Below are positions 63,126 through 64,000 of a stretch of DNA of 64,000 bases, one piece after another (the first letter of the stretch is position 1; every line of letters starts with the position of its first letter). The notes beneath the pieces are model-generated. The model did not search any database, was not told the DNA's origin, and saw nothing but the letters and a program-made list of their open reading frames with translations. The stretch lies in the NCBI RefSeq assembly GCF_039524395.1, contig NZ_BAAAGO010000024.1; one strand, given 5' to 3'. Source of the stretch: Micropruina glycogenica (lineage in GTDB: Bacteria > Actinomycetota > Actinomycetes > Propionibacteriales > Propionibacteriaceae). The translations under genes were made by a program, and so were the position numbers.

Positions 63126-64000
63126 CCGACGTGCTGTTCGAGGTGCAGGGCGGCGTCGGCCGCATCACGCTCAACCGGCCACGGGCCATCAACGCGTTGA
63201 CCACGGCGATGCTTGCCGACATCGGCGAGCAGCTCAGTGCGTGGCGCGACGAGCCGTCCGTCGAGCGGGTACACCTGGTGGGCGCGGGCGAGCGCGGGCT
63301 GTGCTCGGGCGCCGACGTGCGCACGCTGCGCGCCGACGTGCTCGAGCGCGGTGAGGTGTCGGCCGAGGTGTTCTTCAGCGTCGAGTACGCGGTCGACGCC
63401 CTGATCGCGACGTATCCCAAGCCGATGCGCGCCGATCTGTTCGGCATCACGATGGGCGGCGGACTGGGGTTGAGCGCCCACTGCTCCGAGCGGGTCGTGC
63501 GGGCCGACAGCCGGCTCGCCATGCCCGAAACGATCATCGGGCTGTTCCCCGACGTCGGGCTGCTGTACGAGCTGTCGCGGGCGCCCGGTGAGTTGGGCAC
63601 CCATCTCGCGCTCACCGGCGGCAGTGTCGGCGCTGAGGACGCGGTGCTGGTCGGGTTGGCCGACCGGGTCGAGGGTGAGGCGCCGTCCGGGGTGCTGATC
63701 TGGCACCAGCCGTGGATCGACGAGTGCTACGCCGGCGACGACCCGCTGGCGATCGTGCAGCGGCTGGCCGAGCACGACGACCCCGAGGCCAGGGCCACCG
63801 CCGACGTGCTTCGACAGCGGTGCCCGTTCGCGGTCGCGGTCAGCCTGGCGGCGATCCGCCGGGCCGCCCTGCTGCCCGACGTGATGAGCGTGCTGGCGCA
63901 AGACCTGGTGCTCGCGGTGCCGATGGTGCTACGGCCCGACTTCGCCGAGGGCGTGCGAGCCCAGTTGGTCGACAAAGACCGCAACCCGTCGTGGCGCCCG
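63122..64000 (+). CDS. Enoyl-CoA hydratase/isomerase family, 3-hydroxyisobutyryl-CoA hydrolase-like (cut at the end)
   Basis: 293 residues visible from ATG 63122; the reading frame runs off the window. The crotonase fold shows ITLNRPRAINALTTAM, CSGADVR, ITMGGGLGLSAHC and AMPETIIGLFPDVG. The late part contains RPDFAEGVRAQLVDKDRNPSW, as in hydrolases of valine breakdown. It overlaps the mannosyltransferase stop by ATGA. Confidence 0.87.
   Translation, partial: MTDVLFEVQGGVGRITLNRPRAINALTTAMLADIGEQLSAWRDEPSVERVHLVGAGERGLCSGADVRTLRADVLERGEVSAEVFFSVEYAVDALIATYPKPMRADLFGITMGGGLGLSAHCSERVVRADSRLAMPETIIGLFPDVGLLYELSRAPGELGTHLALTGGSVGAEDAVLVGLADRVEGEAPSGVLIWHQPWIDECYAGDDPLAIVQRLAEHDDPEARATADVLRQRCPFAVAVSLAAIRRAALLPDVMSVLAQDLVLAVPMVLRPDFAEGVRAQLVDKDRNPSWRP

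Noticed and set aside
1..64000. tRNA, rRNA or replication origin
   Set aside because: No cloverleaf, rRNA core or DnaA-box cluster was recognised on reading; a covariance search would be decisive.

Overview
The window reads as a chromosome segment of a high-GC, Gram-positive actinobacterium. The support is the GC-rich codon use, frequent GTG starts, ATGA/GTGA/TGATG gene overlaps, menaquinone as respiratory quinone, a full 14-gene nuo operon, an MptB-type mannosyltransferase and a mycobacterial-type PdxR/PdxST locus. Ferredoxin-linked KorAB and a giant 2-hydroxyacyl-CoA dehydratase activase hint at a facultative or anaerobic lifestyle, perhaps Propionibacteriaceae-like. The family assignment is inference only.

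Layout. 1-2.2 kb: tail of a transposase-like ORF, then an FMN riboswitch in front of a riboflavin-type ABC permease and binding lipoprotein (ribXY). 2.3-5.3 kb: sensor kinase and LuxR-type response regulator. 5.4-6.4 kb: secreted lysozyme-like protein and a small membrane protein. 6.4-10.9 kb: menE-menA-menC-menD, converging on a RecB-like nuclease and menG (11.1-13.5 kb). 13.6-16 kb: ABC exporter pair. 16.3-17.4 kb: fatty acid desaturase between two long hairpins. 17.6-20.3 kb: menF and, divergently, a geranylgeranyl-reductase-family (MenJ-like) gene. 20.3-36.3 kb: nuoA-N. 36.3-38.7 kb: polyprenyl diphosphate synthase and ndh. 39-43.7 kb: amidase, pdxR, pdxS, pdxT. 43.9-47 kb: broken lipoprotein gene, acetyltransferase, M13 peptidase. 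47-52.1 kb: 1446-residue dehydratase activase with a divergent TetR regulator. 52.1-60.7 kb (minus): a cysteine-type leader peptide, sulfite reductase, a fused CysH-CysD, CysN, a SirB-like chelatase, and korA-korB. 60.8-64 kb: hydrolase, MptB-like mannosyltransferase, and a 3-hydroxyisobutyryl-CoA-hydrolase-like gene cut by the window end.

Functionally the centre of the window is a respiratory supercluster. It holds most of menaquinone synthesis (menF, D, C, E, A, G, side-chain synthase and probable side-chain reductase; menB is not here), complex I and a type II NADH dehydrogenase. The right part is assimilatory sulfate reduction (APS synthesis, APS reduction, sulfite reduction, a siroheme-type chelatase), apparently co-transcribed with a ferredoxin-reducing 2-oxoacid oxidoreductase.

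The most unusual layer is the repeats. Several families of short repeats have spread through the segment and often sit inside or at the edges of genes without breaking expression. The best cases are: six tandem 53-bp units between nuoC and nuoD, each carrying its own ribosome-binding site and an 18-codon ORF linked by ATGA overlaps; a palindromic element between nuoD and nuoE that forms another coupled mini-ORF; a palindromic repeat forming the linker of an in-frame CysH-CysD fusion; the same family inside MenF; and a repeat-derived tail on PdxT.
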